Assembly (NCBI GenBank): GCA_016208685.1
Contig: JACQXM010000023.1
Coordinates: forward strand, 207,616-271,615
Source of the DNA: Planctomycetota bacterium
GTDB lineage: Bacteria; Planctomycetota; Phycisphaerae; UBA1845
Length of the DNA stretch: 64,000 bases
Direction of reading: 5' to 3'
The notes below the pieces were generated by a model, which was given only the letters and a program-made list of their open reading frames with translations, was not told where the DNA came from and searched no databases. The position numbers and the translations under genes were made by a program. Numbering within the stretch: position 1 is the first letter of the stretch; each line of letters starts with the position of its first letter. Of this stretch, positions 34,584 through 43,517 are shown piece after piece.

Positions 34584-35759
34584 ATGCCTGAATCGGGTCG
34601 GTTGCAACGGTTCTTTTCCGCCCGCTTTGACATGGGGGCGGTGCGCACCTTCCTCGACAAGCAGCTCCACAAGCGCCTCCCGCCGCACACCGGTTGGCTC
34701 CACGTTTTTGGCAGTCTGTCGCTACTGCTGTTCATCAGCCAGACCATCACCGGCATTCTGCTGCTGGTGTACTACCGCCCCACGCCGGAGGCCGCTCATA
34801 GTTCGATCAAGTACATCACGGCGCAGGTGAACTTCGGCTGGTTGTACCGCCAGGTGCACGCCTGGGGCGCGTCGCTGATGATCCTGTTTGTGGTGCTCCA
34901 CATGATCCGCACGTACTTCTCCGGGGCGTACAAGCGGCCGCGGGAGCTCACCTGGGTCACCGGTGTCCTGCTCTTCATCCTGACCATCACCTTCGGTTTC
35001 ACCGGCTACCTGCTTCCCTGGAATCAGATAGCGTACTGGGCCACGACCGTGGGCACGGAGTCCGCGAACAAGGTGCCGCTGATCGGGGGATGGCTGCGCT
35101 ACTTTCTGCGCGGAGGGGAGGCCGTCACTGGGGAGACTCTGTCGCGGTTTTTCGTGGTGCACGTCATCATCCTGCCTTGGGCGGTGACGGGGTTGATCGC
35201 CCTTCACCTGGTCCTGATGCGGCTCAACAACCTGGCGACCTTCGAGCGCGTGGGCGAGGAAAAGCCGACCCCGCCGCAGGCCGGCATCCCCTTTTTCCCG
35301 GTTCACGTCGCGAAGGAAGGGGTTGTGGCGGTGCTGCTCATCGCCGTTCTGGTAACGCTTTCGGTGGTCGCGCCCTGGGAGATCGGCGAGCCGGCCAACG
35401 CCCTCTCCACGCCGGAGCACATAAAACCGGAGTGGTATTTCCTGCCCAGTTACCAGTTGCTCAAGTACTTCGAGGGGCCCTGGGGCGCCGTCGTGGGCGT
35501 GATCGCCTGCTCCTTCCCATTTTTGATACTGATCCTCTGGCCTTTTCTCGATTTTGGGAAAGAGCGGCACCCGCGGAAGCGGCCTTGGGCCGTCGGTTTT
35601 GGACTCGTAGGGTTGTTCGGCGCGCTGTTCCTGGGGATCCTCGGTCATCTTTCCGAAACCGACATGACCCTGTTCGGGCGGCGCTATCACATCGACCTGC
35701 TGGGCTGGCCGCACGCCCTCGGCGAGCCACCGAAAGACGCACCATCCGCCGAGCATTGA
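34584..35759 (+). CDS. Cytochrome b (fused N- and C-terminal parts) of a bc/b6-type complex
   Basis: The 391-residue membrane protein carries two haem-ligand His pairs. Helix B (HAWGASLMILFVVLH) has 13 residues between the histidines. Helix D (HVIILPWAVTGLIALH) has 14, the spacing typical of cytochrome b6 rather than mitochondrial-type b. The Qo-site motif is present as KPEWYFLPSYQLLKYF, and the C-terminal helices of subunit IV are fused in one chain. It is the quinol-oxidising core of the complex with the Rieske and nonaheme proteins. A final soluble tail ends DAPSAEH. No separate c1 gene follows. Confidence 0.93.
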   Translation: MPESGRLQRFFSARFDMGAVRTFLDKQLHKRLPPHTGWLHVFGSLSLLLFISQTITGILLLVYYRPTPEAAHSSIKYITAQVNFGWLYRQVHAWGASLMILFVVLHMIRTYFSGAYKRPRELTWVTGVLLFILTITFGFTGYLLPWNQIAYWATTVGTESANKVPLIGGWLRYFLRGGEAVTGETLSRFFVVHVIILPWAVTGLIALHLVLMRLNNLATFERVGEEKPTPPQAGIPFFPVHVAKEGVVAVLLIAVLVTLSVVAPWEIGEPANALSTPEHIKPEWYFLPSYQLLKYFEGPWGAVVGVIACSFPFLILILWPFLDFGKERHPRKRPWAVGFGLVGLFGALFLGILGHLSETDMTLFGRRYHIDLLGWPHALGEPPKDAPSAEH

Positions 35760-36102
35760 GCCTCCCCTGCGGCTGCCGTATCGATTTCGTGGCGCAGAAT
35801 CCCGGTTCGCTTAGTTCATCCACACCGTCAGTCCGGCGAGCCGACAGGCGCGCGCCGTCGGACGGCTGGTTCGTTCACCATTGCCGCGCCGCCGGCGCAG
35901 CGGCAGCGCTCCGCTTCTCGCGCCGTCGCGCGGTACGAACGTTGCAGAGACGGCAATTCGTGGCCGCACGGGTGTAGGCAAGCGGCAAGGGCGCGGTTAC
36001 AGTTCCCAGGAGCGGCCCCCGGGCGGTTTGCGGATGGCGCCCCCGCGAAACCGCTTGTTCCGGGCGCCCGGCGATTCGTAAGCGTTTTTTCAGGAGATCA
36101 CC
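35760..36102. other. Spacer before the c554-like gene
   Basis: About 340 bp with no gene. The only clear signal is CAGGAG seven bases ahead of the ATG at 36103, next to a short T run (about 36084-36091). Confidence 0.5.
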
Positions 36103-36750
36103 ATGAAAGGCGGTGTTGCACGGAGGACGACGGTGCTGCTCACCGGCGTAGGGTTGAGTCTCGGGATTGGCATTTCGTGGGCGCGGGTGTCGGGTGATCC
36201 CGGCGAACCCGCCGGCAAAGGGGGCAAGTTCTCCTACGTCGGCGCCACCGCCTGCAAGAAGTGCCACCTGAAGGAGCACAAGAGCTGGGAAAAGACCAAG
36301 ATGGCCCATGCCATCGAGACGCTCAAGCCCGGACAGGCCGTCGAGATGAAGAAGAAGTTCAAGCTCGATCCGGAGAAGGACTACACCCAGGACGCGAGCT
36401 GCCTGGCCTGCCATACCACCGGTTACGGTGAGGAGGGCGGGTACGCCGTTCCCGCGGCGGGCGACGACAAGGCCGCCAAGAAGGCCGAAAAGCTCGCGGG
36501 TGTCGGCTGCGAGTCATGCCACGGTCCCGGCAGCGAGTACGTGAAGATCTTCGAGGACATTCAGAAGACGGAGCGCAAGTACAAGGTGGAGGAGCTGTAC
36601 TCGGCGGGACTCAAGAAGATGGACGCCGGCGCCTGCACCAACTGCCATAACGACAAGGGCCCCACGTTCGACCCGGCCAAGCCGTTCGACTTCGAAAAGC
36701 AGAAGACTCAGGACGCGCACGAGGTCCAGCCGCTCAAGCAGCGCGAGTAA
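36103..36750 (+). CDS. Tetraheme cytochrome c, c554-like
   Basis: The 215-residue protein has a signal peptide (ARRTTVLLTGVGLSLGIGISWA) and four CxxCH sites: CKKCH, CLACH, CESCH and CTNCH. The opening text YVGATACKKCHLKEHKSW and TKMAHAIETLKPG follows the cytochrome c554 family known from nitrifiers. In those it takes electrons from hydroxylamine oxidoreductase; no such enzyme is visible here. It is rich in lysine, unlike its neighbours. Placement 343 bp after the bc-type complex suggests a periplasmic electron carrier for it. CAGGAG precedes the start. Confidence 0.82.
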   Translation: MKGGVARRTTVLLTGVGLSLGIGISWARVSGDPGEPAGKGGKFSYVGATACKKCHLKEHKSWEKTKMAHAIETLKPGQAVEMKKKFKLDPEKDYTQDASCLACHTTGYGEEGGYAVPAAGDDKAAKKAEKLAGVGCESCHGPGSEYVKIFEDIQKTERKYKVEELYSAGLKKMDAGACTNCHNDKGPTFDPAKPFDFEKQKTQDAHEVQPLKQRE

Positions 36751-36936
36751 CGCGTTGCGGCGTAACGGTTCCCGAAGCGGCGGCTGTGCGGCCGAGAGCC
36801 TCGCAGCCGCCGCTTTCTTTGTTCCAGCACTGGGTCGCGACGAGCACCGGATGTGATCCTCGGTGCCGACGTGGCCGAGGCGACCCGTTCCGCCGGAAGG
36901 CGTACGCGGCCCACCTTGCCGCTGGCGCGCTTGGCA

Positions 36937-37887
36937 CTACGCCGATAAAAGCTGCCGGACGTGCAGGGCCACACAATCCGCCAGCGCGCCGAGGTGATAT
37001 CCCCCTTCCAGGACGCTGACCAGTCGGCCGGCGCCGTGCCGGCTCGCCACGCCGGTCAGCTCGCGGGTCATCCATCCGTACGATTCCGTTTCCAGCTCCA
37101 GCGGCGCCAGGGGATCGAGCCGGTGAGCGTCAAACCCGGCGGAGACGAACACGAACTGCGGCGCGAACCGCTCAGCCGCGGGCAGCACGGTTTCATCGAA
37201 AGCGCGTCGCCAGACATCATCCCATCCCGGAGGCAGGATCGGGATGTTGATGGTGAAGCCCTCCCCCGCGCCCTTTCCGCGTTCCTCGGCGTAGCCGGTG
37301 CCGGGATAGACGATCCCGGGGTGACCGTGCAGGCTGATGAAGAGCACGCGGGGATCCGATTCGAACGCGTGCTGTGTACCGTTGCCGTGGTGCACGTCCC
37401 AATCGAGGATGAGCACGCGCTCCAGGCCGTGCACCTCAAGCAGGTGCTGCGCCGCGAGTGCGATGTTGTTGAACAAACAGAAACCCATCGACATGTCACG
37501 CTCGGCGTGATGACCGGGCGGACGCACGGCGCAAAAGGCGTTGGTGACTCGCCCGGCCATCACCTCGTCCACCGCGGCGAGCACGCCGCCCGCGGCCAGC
37601 CTTGCGATGTCGAAGCTCTCGGGGCAGATGGCACTGTCGAGAACGTCGATGAAACTCTCGCCCGCGGCGCAGGCGCGGTTCAGGCGTTCCACGTAGCTCG
37701 GAGTATGCACCCGGTACACGCGCTCGAGGTCGACCGCGGCCACCTCGATTCTACGGCATGAGTCGGTCAACCCCTCGGCCGCTAACTTGGCGGCGATCGC
37801 GGCAAGGCGCTCCGGACGTTCTGGGTGTCCCGGCCCCGTACTGTGTCGTTGGAAACGTTCATCCTGAACGATACCCGTGACCGCCAT
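36937..37887 (-). CDS. Histone deacetylase / acetoin-utilisation family hydrolase
   Basis: This zinc-dependent deacylase family removes acetyl groups from lysine or polyamines. Diagnostic segments in order are GPGHPERPERL, VRPPGHHAE (active-site His pair), GFCLFNNIALAAQHL, ILDWDVHHGNGTQ (zinc-binding Asp/His), FISLHG, FVSAGFDAHRLDPL (second zinc Asp) and LEGGYHL. The 316-residue length is normal. It stands on the minus strand between plus-strand genes, without operon partners. Substrate cannot be told. Confidence 0.9.
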   Translation of the reverse strand: MAVTGIVQDERFQRHSTGPGHPERPERLAAIAAKLAAEGLTDSCRRIEVAAVDLERVYRVHTPSYVERLNRACAAGESFIDVLDSAICPESFDIARLAAGGVLAAVDEVMAGRVTNAFCAVRPPGHHAERDMSMGFCLFNNIALAAQHLLEVHGLERVLILDWDVHHGNGTQHAFESDPRVLFISLHGHPGIVYPGTGYAEERGKGAGEGFTINIPILPPGWDDVWRRAFDETVLPAAERFAPQFVFVSAGFDAHRLDPLAPLELETESYGWMTRELTGVASRHGAGRLVSVLEGGYHLGALADCVALHVRQLLSA

Positions 37888-38105
37888 GGCATGCCCCCGT
37901 AACGCGCGACCGATACGTTATTGATTGTCGATTCACATTCGGCAAATGCCGCCCGCGCGCGCCTGATCTTGCGCAGTCCCGGCATCGAGGCGCAAGCATC
38001 GCGGCACGACGAAATCTGAAAAAAGGGAGGTACCCGTAGTCGTCAACCGGCCGCCGACGTTTTAGAATCCGCCCCGCTATTTGAATCGTTCAGGAGGTTA
38101 GCGAG

Positions 38106-38798
38106 TTGGAATCACTTCGCGAGACGCTGCGCCGGACACGCACCATCACGTTCGACTGTTACGGCACCCTCATCGACTGGGCCTCAGGACTCCAAGCCGG
38201 GTTGGGCGAGATCTTCGGATCCGCCTCGCCGCGACGCTTGAGCGACTTGTACCGCGCCTACGTGGAAACGGAAGCGGAGATCGAGGCCCAGCCCTATCAA
38301 CCGTACCGCAGCGTGCTGGCCGCCGTCGCGGAGCGACTGGCCAAGCGCTTCAAACTGGAGCTGCCTCCGGGGCGGGCCGCTAAGCTCGCCACCTCGCTTC
38401 GCACCTGGCGCCCTTTCGTGGACACCAACGAGGCGCTCCTGCGCATGAAGCGTAAGTTCCGCCTGGGCGTGCTCTCCAACATCGACCGCGACCTGTTCGA
38501 ACACACCATGCTCCACTTCGCTGCGCCGTTTGACTTCGTGGTCACGGCCCAGGACGTGCGCAGCTACAAGCCGGCGCCGGGACATTTCGAGCGTGCCCTG
38601 TCCAAGCACGCCGAGCGCGGTACGCTGCTGCATGTAGCCCAAAGCCTCTACCACGACGGCGCCCCGGCCACGGCGCTCGGCATTCCCTTCGTGTGGATCA
38701 ACCGCTACTCCGAACCCAACAAAACGAAGGTCGTCCCCCTGGCGGAACTTCCGGACCTGCGCAGTCTCGCCGACCTTGCCTGCGGCACGCTTCAATAG
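38106..38798 (+). CDS. HAD-superfamily hydrolase, type II haloacid-dehalogenase-like
   Basis: TTG 38106 is preceded by AGGAGG at nine bases, a strong ribosome-binding site. The 230-residue protein has HAD motif I FDCYGTLIDW (nucleophile Asp), motif II SNIDRD, and motif III Lys in VRSYKPAPGHFERAL. Next comes VAQSLYHDGAPATALGI and then WINRYSE. This matches the L-2-haloacid-dehalogenase subgroup, though many of its members are other phosphatases. It has no genetic partner here. Confidence 0.87.
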   Translation: MESLRETLRRTRTITFDCYGTLIDWASGLQAGLGEIFGSASPRRLSDLYRAYVETEAEIEAQPYQPYRSVLAAVAERLAKRFKLELPPGRAAKLATSLRTWRPFVDTNEALLRMKRKFRLGVLSNIDRDLFEHTMLHFAAPFDFVVTAQDVRSYKPAPGHFERALSKHAERGTLLHVAQSLYHDGAPATALGIPFVWINRYSEPNKTKVVPLAELPDLRSLADLACGTLQ

Positions 38799-38973
38799 CC
38801 GCGCCGACCGGATCGGTACTCGAACGCGGCACTCCAGGCGGTTTCCTGCATCTTTCGAGGACGGGGCGTTGCCCAGCCTACGCCCGACGCGGGAGCCGTC
38901 GGCCGGCCGGCACTGCCGGCTTGACGCCGTGCGCCCGCCGCGCCGGTATACTCCCCGCCGGAGGCAACCCGCC

Positions 38974-39840
38974 ATGGGAATGGTCACGACGCGCGTCAGC
39001 GCCATCGCCACGTACTTGCTGGAGATCGCACGGCACGGGTTGCCGGCGCCGGCGCAGACGGCGGGTGACGAAGTCCTGTTTGTGCTTGACGGCGTCGGCG
39101 GCTTCCAGTTCGCGCCGGTGCTGGTCCGCAAGGCCCTGCGCGACAGGAACATCGACCTGCCGACGATCTACTTCCGATGGCAGTACGGCGTACCTGGGGA
39201 GATCTGGACCGATCTGATGTGGTACCGCCGCAATCGCGTCATGGCGGCGCGTCTCGCACGAGCGATGCTCGAGTTCCGGCGCCGGCATCCGCGGACGCCG
39301 ATTCACCTGCTCGCCTTCAGCGGGGGGACGGGCATCGCGGTTTTCGCGCTCGAGTCGCTGCATCGCCGCCCCCTGGTCGAGACCCTCATCCTCGCCTGTC
39401 CGGCCTTGGCGCCGGAATACGACCTCGCGCCCGCCCTGGCGTGCGTTCGCCGGGCCTACGCGCTGGTGAGCGAGCGGGACACCGTGATTCTCGGGCTGGG
39501 GACGCGGCTCTTCGGCACGATCGACCGGCGCTTTGAACCTGCGGCCGGGCAGAAGGGGTTCCGGCGCCCCATGCGCCCCAGCGGGGCAGAAACGAACCGC
39601 TTCAGCGCGAGAACCACGACTCAAGGGAGTGGACCGGAAACGACATACGCGCCGCGTGCGGGGTCGTCGGACGAGGAGGGCGACTACGCCAAACTTCAGA
39701 TGGTCTGGTGGACGCCTGAGCTGCGCAGGCTGGGACATAACGGCGGCCACACCGGCTGGGTGCGGGTTCCGTTCCTCCGTGAACACCTGCTGCCTTTGCT
39801 CCGAGGCAACCCCCGCCTCTCTACGAGTGCGGTCCCGTAA
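38974..39840 (+). CDS. Alpha/beta-hydrolase-like protein
   Basis: ATG 38974 has GGAGG nine bases upstream. The 288-residue product has a strand VLFVLDGVGGFQFAPVLVRK, a likely nucleophile elbow LLAFSGGTGIAVFALE (S in AFSGG), a following strand ETLILACPALAPEYD, and a late LGHNGGHTGWVRV, where a His could close the triad. It resembles lipase-like hydrolases but the elbow is AxSxG, not GxSxG. The segment 200-245 is low in order. It is immediately upstream of the paa regulator; function unknown. Confidence 0.6.
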   Translation: MGMVTTRVSAIATYLLEIARHGLPAPAQTAGDEVLFVLDGVGGFQFAPVLVRKALRDRNIDLPTIYFRWQYGVPGEIWTDLMWYRRNRVMAARLARAMLEFRRRHPRTPIHLLAFSGGTGIAVFALESLHRRPLVETLILACPALAPEYDLAPALACVRRAYALVSERDTVILGLGTRLFGTIDRRFEPAAGQKGFRRPMRPSGAETNRFSARTTTQGSGPETTYAPRAGSSDEEGDYAKLQMVWWTPELRRLGHNGGHTGWVRVPFLREHLLPLLRGNPRLSTSAVP

Positions 39841-39851
39841 TCGTTGAGCGT

Positions 39852-39880
39852 TTGACAATCCAGCCTGTTTGGTGTAGGGT
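39852..39880 (+). promoter_or_regulatory. Promoter of the TetR gene
   Basis: TTGACA at 39852-39857, a 17-base spacer, and TAGGGT at 39875-39880 (a weak -10). It lies 50 bases ahead of the regulator start. Confidence 0.45.
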
Positions 39881-39888
39881 TGGGGTAG

Positions 39889-39905
39889 TGAACAAGCGCT
39901 AGTTA
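39889..39905. promoter_or_regulatory. Likely TetR-family operator
   Basis: TGAACAAGCGCTAGTTA is an imperfect palindrome centred on AGCGCT, with 12 of 14 core bases matching its own complement. Near-palindromes with that centre are typical of FadR/PaaR-type TetR operators. It overlaps the start region just downstream of the promoter, so repressor binding there would block the gene's own transcription. Confidence 0.5.
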
Positions 39906-39931
39906 GGACATGGTCCGGGGTGGAGGTCAAC

Positions 39932-40519
39932 GTGGCCGAGGCAACGGTAGCAAGGCGAGAGGAACTGCTTGCGGCGGCGGAGAAGCTCTTCGCGGAACGC
40001 GGGTTCCAGGCGACGAGCGTACGCGACATCGCCGAGGCCTTGGATATCCAGGCCGGCAGTTTGTACGCGCATATCGCCAGCAAGGATGACCTCCTCTGGG
40101 AGATTCTGTGCGCGGCGGCGGAACGGTTCTTTGCCGCCGTCGAGGCGATCGTGGCCCAGGACCTGGTGACGTTGGAGAAGCTGCGTCGGGTGATCGCGGC
40201 ACACGTGCAGGTCATCACCAGCAATCTGGCGGCAGCCGCGGTTTACTCCACGGAGTGGCGGCACTTGAGCCAGGCCCGGCGGCGGGAATTCGCTTCACGG
40301 CGCAACCGCTACGAGGAGATCGTACGCGGGCTGGTGCGGGCGTGCATCCGCGAGGGCACGTTCACCGATGTGGACGAGAAGTTCGCCACGCTGGTGATTC
40401 TTTCCGCAACCAACTGGATCTATCAGTGGTACCGGCCGGACGGGGCGATGTCGGCGGAAGAGATCGCGCGGAAGCTGACGGACCTGCTGCTCAACGGGCT
40501 CAAGCGCGCGGGAACGTGA
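39932..40519 (+). CDS. TetR-family regulator, probably of the paa genes
   Basis: The 195-residue protein has a standard N-terminal helix-turn-helix: REELLAAAEKLFAERGF, TSVRDIAEALDIQAGSLYAHIASKDDLLWEI. The rest is a helical ligand-binding domain (VYSTEWRHLSQARRREFASRRNRYEEIVRGLV) of the type seen in regulators of acyl-CoA or phenylacetyl-CoA pathways. GTG 39932 is chosen over GTG 39920 because GGAGG (39922-39926) fits it. It precedes paaA by 315 bp on the same strand and an operator-like palindrome lies just upstream, so autorepression and control of paa by a CoA ester is a reasonable inference. Confidence 0.8.
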   Translation: MAEATVARREELLAAAEKLFAERGFQATSVRDIAEALDIQAGSLYAHIASKDDLLWEILCAAAERFFAAVEAIVAQDLVTLEKLRRVIAAHVQVITSNLAAAAVYSTEWRHLSQARRREFASRRNRYEEIVRGLVRACIREGTFTDVDEKFATLVILSATNWIYQWYRPDGAMSAEEIARKLTDLLLNGLKRAGT

Positions 40520-40834
40520 GGATCGTCGATGGTCGGCATGCGGTTGGCCGCGTGCGCGACGGCTCTGGCGGTAGTGGGCCGAATGCGGAATGTTGAATGC
40601 GGAATGCGGAAACAGAGCCGCGACCGCGCTCCAGTACCGCGAATGACAACGAGCGGTCGAACAGAGCCGCGACCGTCAGGGAGCGGGCGAACTTCGCGGG
40701 ACGGCGGATAGCGAAAGCAGATTCCCAACCGCGCTCCAGGACCGCGAGTGATGACAGGTGACAGAACAGTGCCGCGACCGCCGGGTGCGACGCGAGAGGT
40801 TCGCGAGTCAGCATTCAGAAAGTGAGTACGCACG
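40520..40834. other. Repeat-rich leader between tetR and paaA
   Basis: About 315 bp holding three copies of a word family AGCCGCGACCG...GGAGCGG (about 40617, 40667 and 40773), plus GAATGCGGAATG words (40582-40610). No gene. The same words recur after paaA (about 41867, 41988 and 42360). Confidence 0.55.
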
Positions 40835-41824
40835 ATGGTTATTGGAACCAGTGGATTGGAAGTCGCCGTTGCGGCCGATGATCCGCGCCGCCTGGCGGAG
40901 TTCGAGGCGCGGATCAACCGCGGGGAGAAGATCGAACCGGCCGACTGGATGCCGCAGGCGTACCGCGATCAGCTCATCCGGCTGATCCACGTCCACGCCA
41001 ACAGCGAGATCTGCGGCGCGCTGCCGGAGGGAAAATGGATTCCCCACGCCCCGACGTTCAAGCGCAAGCTGGCACTGTGTGCCAAGGTGCAGGACGAAGT
41101 CGGCCACGCGCAGCTTCTGTATCGCGCCTGCGAAACGCTGGGGCCGTCGCGCGAGGAGCTGATCGAATCGCTGATCGCCGGGGAGTCGAAGTTCTCCAAC
41201 GTTTTTCATTATCCAGCCGAGACCTGGGCCGACGTGGCCGTGATTGCCTGGCTCATCGACGCCGCGGCGATCATCAACCAGACCATGATGGCCGAGGGCT
41301 CCTACGGCCCCTACGCCCGGGCGCTGAAGCGCATCTGCTACGAAGAGGCGTTTCACATGAAGCACGGGTATGAGATGTGCGTAGTGCTGGCGCAGGGGAC
41401 GAAGATGCAGCGCGAGATGCTCCAAGACGCGCTGAACCGCTGGTGGGCGCCGATCATGATGTTCCATGGGCCCGCGGACAAGGTCTCCACGCACACGCAG
41501 ATGCTGGTGCGCTGGAAGGTCAAACTCAAGACCAACGACGAGCAGCGCCAGCAGTTTTTGCGGCAGTTCGTGCCCAAGATCTTCGACCTGGGCCTGACGG
41601 TGCCCGATCCGAACCTGCAGTGCGACAAAGAGTCAGATACATGGCACTACACGGAACCCGACTGGGAGGAATTCAAGAGGGTGGTTCGCGGGCACGGACC
41701 GGTGACGCACGAGCGCATCGCCGTGCGCAAGATGGCGCATGAGGATGGGCGCTGGGTCCGCGAGGCCCTCGCCGCCGCGGCGGCCAAGCGGCCCATCCCG
41801 ATGCCGGCGCCTGCGGCGAATTAG
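40835..41824 (+). CDS. paaA: 1,2-phenylacetyl-CoA epoxidase, catalytic subunit PaaA
   Basis: PaaA is the diiron subunit that epoxidises the ring of phenylacetyl-CoA. The 329-residue protein has the expected helix pairs with ligands [15 protein letters not shown] and [13 protein letters not shown] (ExxH). Flanks such as [43 protein letters not shown] and [11 protein letters not shown] are also diagnostic. It is the first gene of an interrupted paaABCD set. ATG 40835 begins right after a repeat-rich spacer; no clear ribosome-binding site is present. Confidence 0.95.
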   Translation: MVIGTSGLEVAVAADDPRRLAEFEARINRGEKIEPADWMPQAYRDQLIRLIHVHANSEICGALPEGKWIPHAPTFKRKLALCAKVQDEVGHAQLLYRACETLGPSREELIESLIAGESKFSNVFHYPAETWADVAVIAWLIDAAAIINQTMMAEGSYGPYARALKRICYEEAFHMKHGYEMCVVLAQGTKMQREMLQDALNRWWAPIMMFHGPADKVSTHTQMLVRWKVKLKTNDEQRQQFLRQFVPKIFDLGLTVPDPNLQCDKESDTWHYTEPDWEEFKRVVRGHGPVTHERIAVRKMAHEDGRWVREALAAAAAKRPIPMPAPAAN

Positions 41825-41913
41825 GAATGCGGAATGGTGAATGCGGAAGGCGGAACCAGCGCCGCGACCGCCTGCCCTTTCCACGGAGGGTCAAGGGTGA
41901 GGGAGCGGAGCCC

Positions 41914-41941
41914 GAGCCGCGGGCTTTAGCCCGCGCGGCCA
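41914..41941. repeat. Dispersed hairpin repeat C, copy 3
   Basis: GAGCCGCGGGCTTTAGCCCGCGCGGCC, the same stem as at 11266 and 19079. Confidence 0.68.
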
Positions 41942-42068
41942 AGGAGAGATGCGAGCCGGCCAATGCGGACGGCAGAGTGCAGAAACCGCGCCGCGACCGT
42001 GTAGAGGTGTGAGGCAAACGAGGCGCGAAGGCACTTAGCCACGCAGGCACGAAGGGACGGAGTGAGCG

Positions 42069-42332
42069 ATGATTCGACGTGAGGATGTCATCGAGGTCCT
42101 GCAGAAACAACCGTTTGAGCCGTTTCGCATCTGCATGACCGACGGGCGAACGTATGAGGTACGGCATCCGGATTTGTGTGTCCCCAGCCGCAGTACCGTC
42201 TACGTCGGCGTGCCGGACCCGAAACTCCGGCGCACGGTGGTGCGCATGGACCAATGCGCTTATGTGCACATCGTCCGCTTTGAGCCACTGAACGGAAACG
42301 AGACGCGCAGGGGACGCGGACGGAAGCAATGA
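42069..42332 (+). CDS. Small unknown protein, family member 1 (RPFEPFRI-type)
   Basis: The 87-residue product reads REDVIEVLQKQPFEPFRICMTDGRTYEVRHPDLCV, then a SRSTVYVGV strand and a closing YVHIVRFEPL. Genes at 42437 and 43594 are paralogues with the same order (leader helix, K/RPFEPF, DGRxYxVxHPD, strand, VHIVxFxP). Three family members within 1.8 kb is unusual. No function is known to me. ATG 42069 has GGAG within ten bases. Confidence 0.7.
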   Translation: MIRREDVIEVLQKQPFEPFRICMTDGRTYEVRHPDLCVPSRSTVYVGVPDPKLRRTVVRMDQCAYVHIVRFEPLNGNETRRGRGRKQ

Positions 42333-42389
42333 GGCGGGCGGGCGTGAATGCAGAAGCAGAGCCGCGACCGTGAAGGAGCGGGGCAAACG

Positions 42390-42422
42390 AGGCACGTAGG
42401 CACGTAGGCACGTAGGCACGAA
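42390..42422. repeat. Short tandem repeat GGCACGTA
   Basis: GAGGCACGTAGGCACGTAGGCACGTAGGCACGAAG: four units of about nine bases. Related CGAAGGCACGAAGG words lie at 42017-42060 and 44262-44310, and a CACGAAGG run near 6884-6910. Confidence 0.55.
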
Positions 42423-42436
42423 GCGAGGACTAACCG

Positions 42437-42700
42437 ATGATACGACCGGAGGACGTTCGCAAGCATCTGGACAAGCGCCCTTTCGAGGCGTTCCGCATCT
42501 GCCTGACGGACGGCCAGACGTACGATGTCCGCCATCCCGATTTGCGCCTGATCGACCGTTCCACCGTGTATGTCGGCGTTCACGATCCTCGCCGACCCGG
42601 TGTGGCCATGGACACGCACTACGTTTCGTTGGTGCACATCGTCCACTTCCAGCCGGTGGACGGCGAGCGACAATCGACGCTGGGCCCAGAAAGAGGATAA
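42437..42700 (+). CDS. Small unknown protein, family member 2 (RPFEPFRI-type)
   Basis: The 87-residue product parallels the gene at 42069: PEDVRKHLDKRPFEAFRICLTDGQTYDVRHPDLRL, STVYVGVHDP, and VHIVHFQPVDG at the end. The stop at 42700 is followed after two bases by the GTG of the next gene, so the two are probably translated together. Confidence 0.7.
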   Translation: MIRPEDVRKHLDKRPFEAFRICLTDGQTYDVRHPDLRLIDRSTVYVGVHDPRRPGVAMDTHYVSLVHIVHFQPVDGERQSTLGPERG

Positions 42701-42702
42701 CA

Positions 42703-43458
42703 GTGAATATCCAAGCGGAACTGTCCTCGTTCCGACGGCATCTGGACGATGCCTCGGAGAACGAGCGCTTGACGCTTATGAATTTCGCGACTCAGTTACG
42801 CACTCTGGAGTCCATCGACGAGGTGTATGAAGCAATGCCTTGTCACCCCGTTCAGAGAGATAGCTTGTGGTATCTGTTTGCGGGCCGCGCGCGTGGCGCC
42901 CATTTGGCCGCGGTTCGGTTGCTCCTGGGTGGGCACGTTGCCGAGGTGTATCCACTAATGCGAGTGGCGCTGGAAGACGCCGTCTACGCCCATCGCACTA
43001 AAGACAAGCAAACCGCTAGGATTTGGTTGAAGAGAGGCGAGAGTGATGAATGTAGGCGAACTGCAAGGAAGGCGCTTCAATTTCGACCATCCCTCGAAGG
43101 ATTGAAGAACGAGGATTCTGTGATCGCGGACGCGGTGTCCCAATTCTACGAGCTGACGATTGACTTCGGAGCACACCCAAATGCGGACGGACACCTGACA
43201 ACGGCCTCCTTCGGCGAGTCTGTTTGTAGTATGGGAATCCTAATGCCGGGAACGACCCCATGGTTGGTGTGCTTCCAACGATTGGTGCGTTGCGCAGCCC
43301 TGTGTTTGGCGGTCTTTCGCATCGTGGAACCGAGGGGATTCAGTGAGCGGGCTTCGAAGGAGCTCGAGCGTCTTCTAAAACGAACGTCGAACTGGCAGGA
43401 ATTCCGTCATCCCGACGGGTGGCCTGGCTCACGCTTAAGTGGCCATGCGGAACGCTAA
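42703..43458 (+). CDS. Unknown 251-residue protein inside the paa region
   Basis: GTG 42703 is two bases after the previous stop, with AGAGG upstream. The protein is soluble and helical. A recognisable stretch is RARGAHLAAVRLLLGGHVAEVYPLMRVALEDAVYAHR, then LKRGESDECRRT and FGAHPN. The last motif appears in several uncharacterised families whose members look like single-gene cargo. Base composition is lower in GC than in paaA or paaB. Function unknown; I do not see a nuclease or toxin signature. Confidence 0.6.
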   Translation: MNIQAELSSFRRHLDDASENERLTLMNFATQLRTLESIDEVYEAMPCHPVQRDSLWYLFAGRARGAHLAAVRLLLGGHVAEVYPLMRVALEDAVYAHRTKDKQTARIWLKRGESDECRRTARKALQFRPSLEGLKNEDSVIADAVSQFYELTIDFGAHPNADGHLTTASFGESVCSMGILMPGTTPWLVCFQRLVRCAALCLAVFRIVEPRGFSERASKELERLLKRTSNWQEFRHPDGWPGSRLSGHAER

Positions 43459-43517
43459 TCGGAGTGAGGGATCGCGGCGGTGTCCTGCAGGGCGCTGGCT
43501 GGCACGACTTTGGCCCG

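Noticed and set aside
36103..36750. Anammox or nitrification locus
   Set aside because: A c554-like cytochrome alone is not enough; no hydrazine or hydroxylamine enzymes are present.
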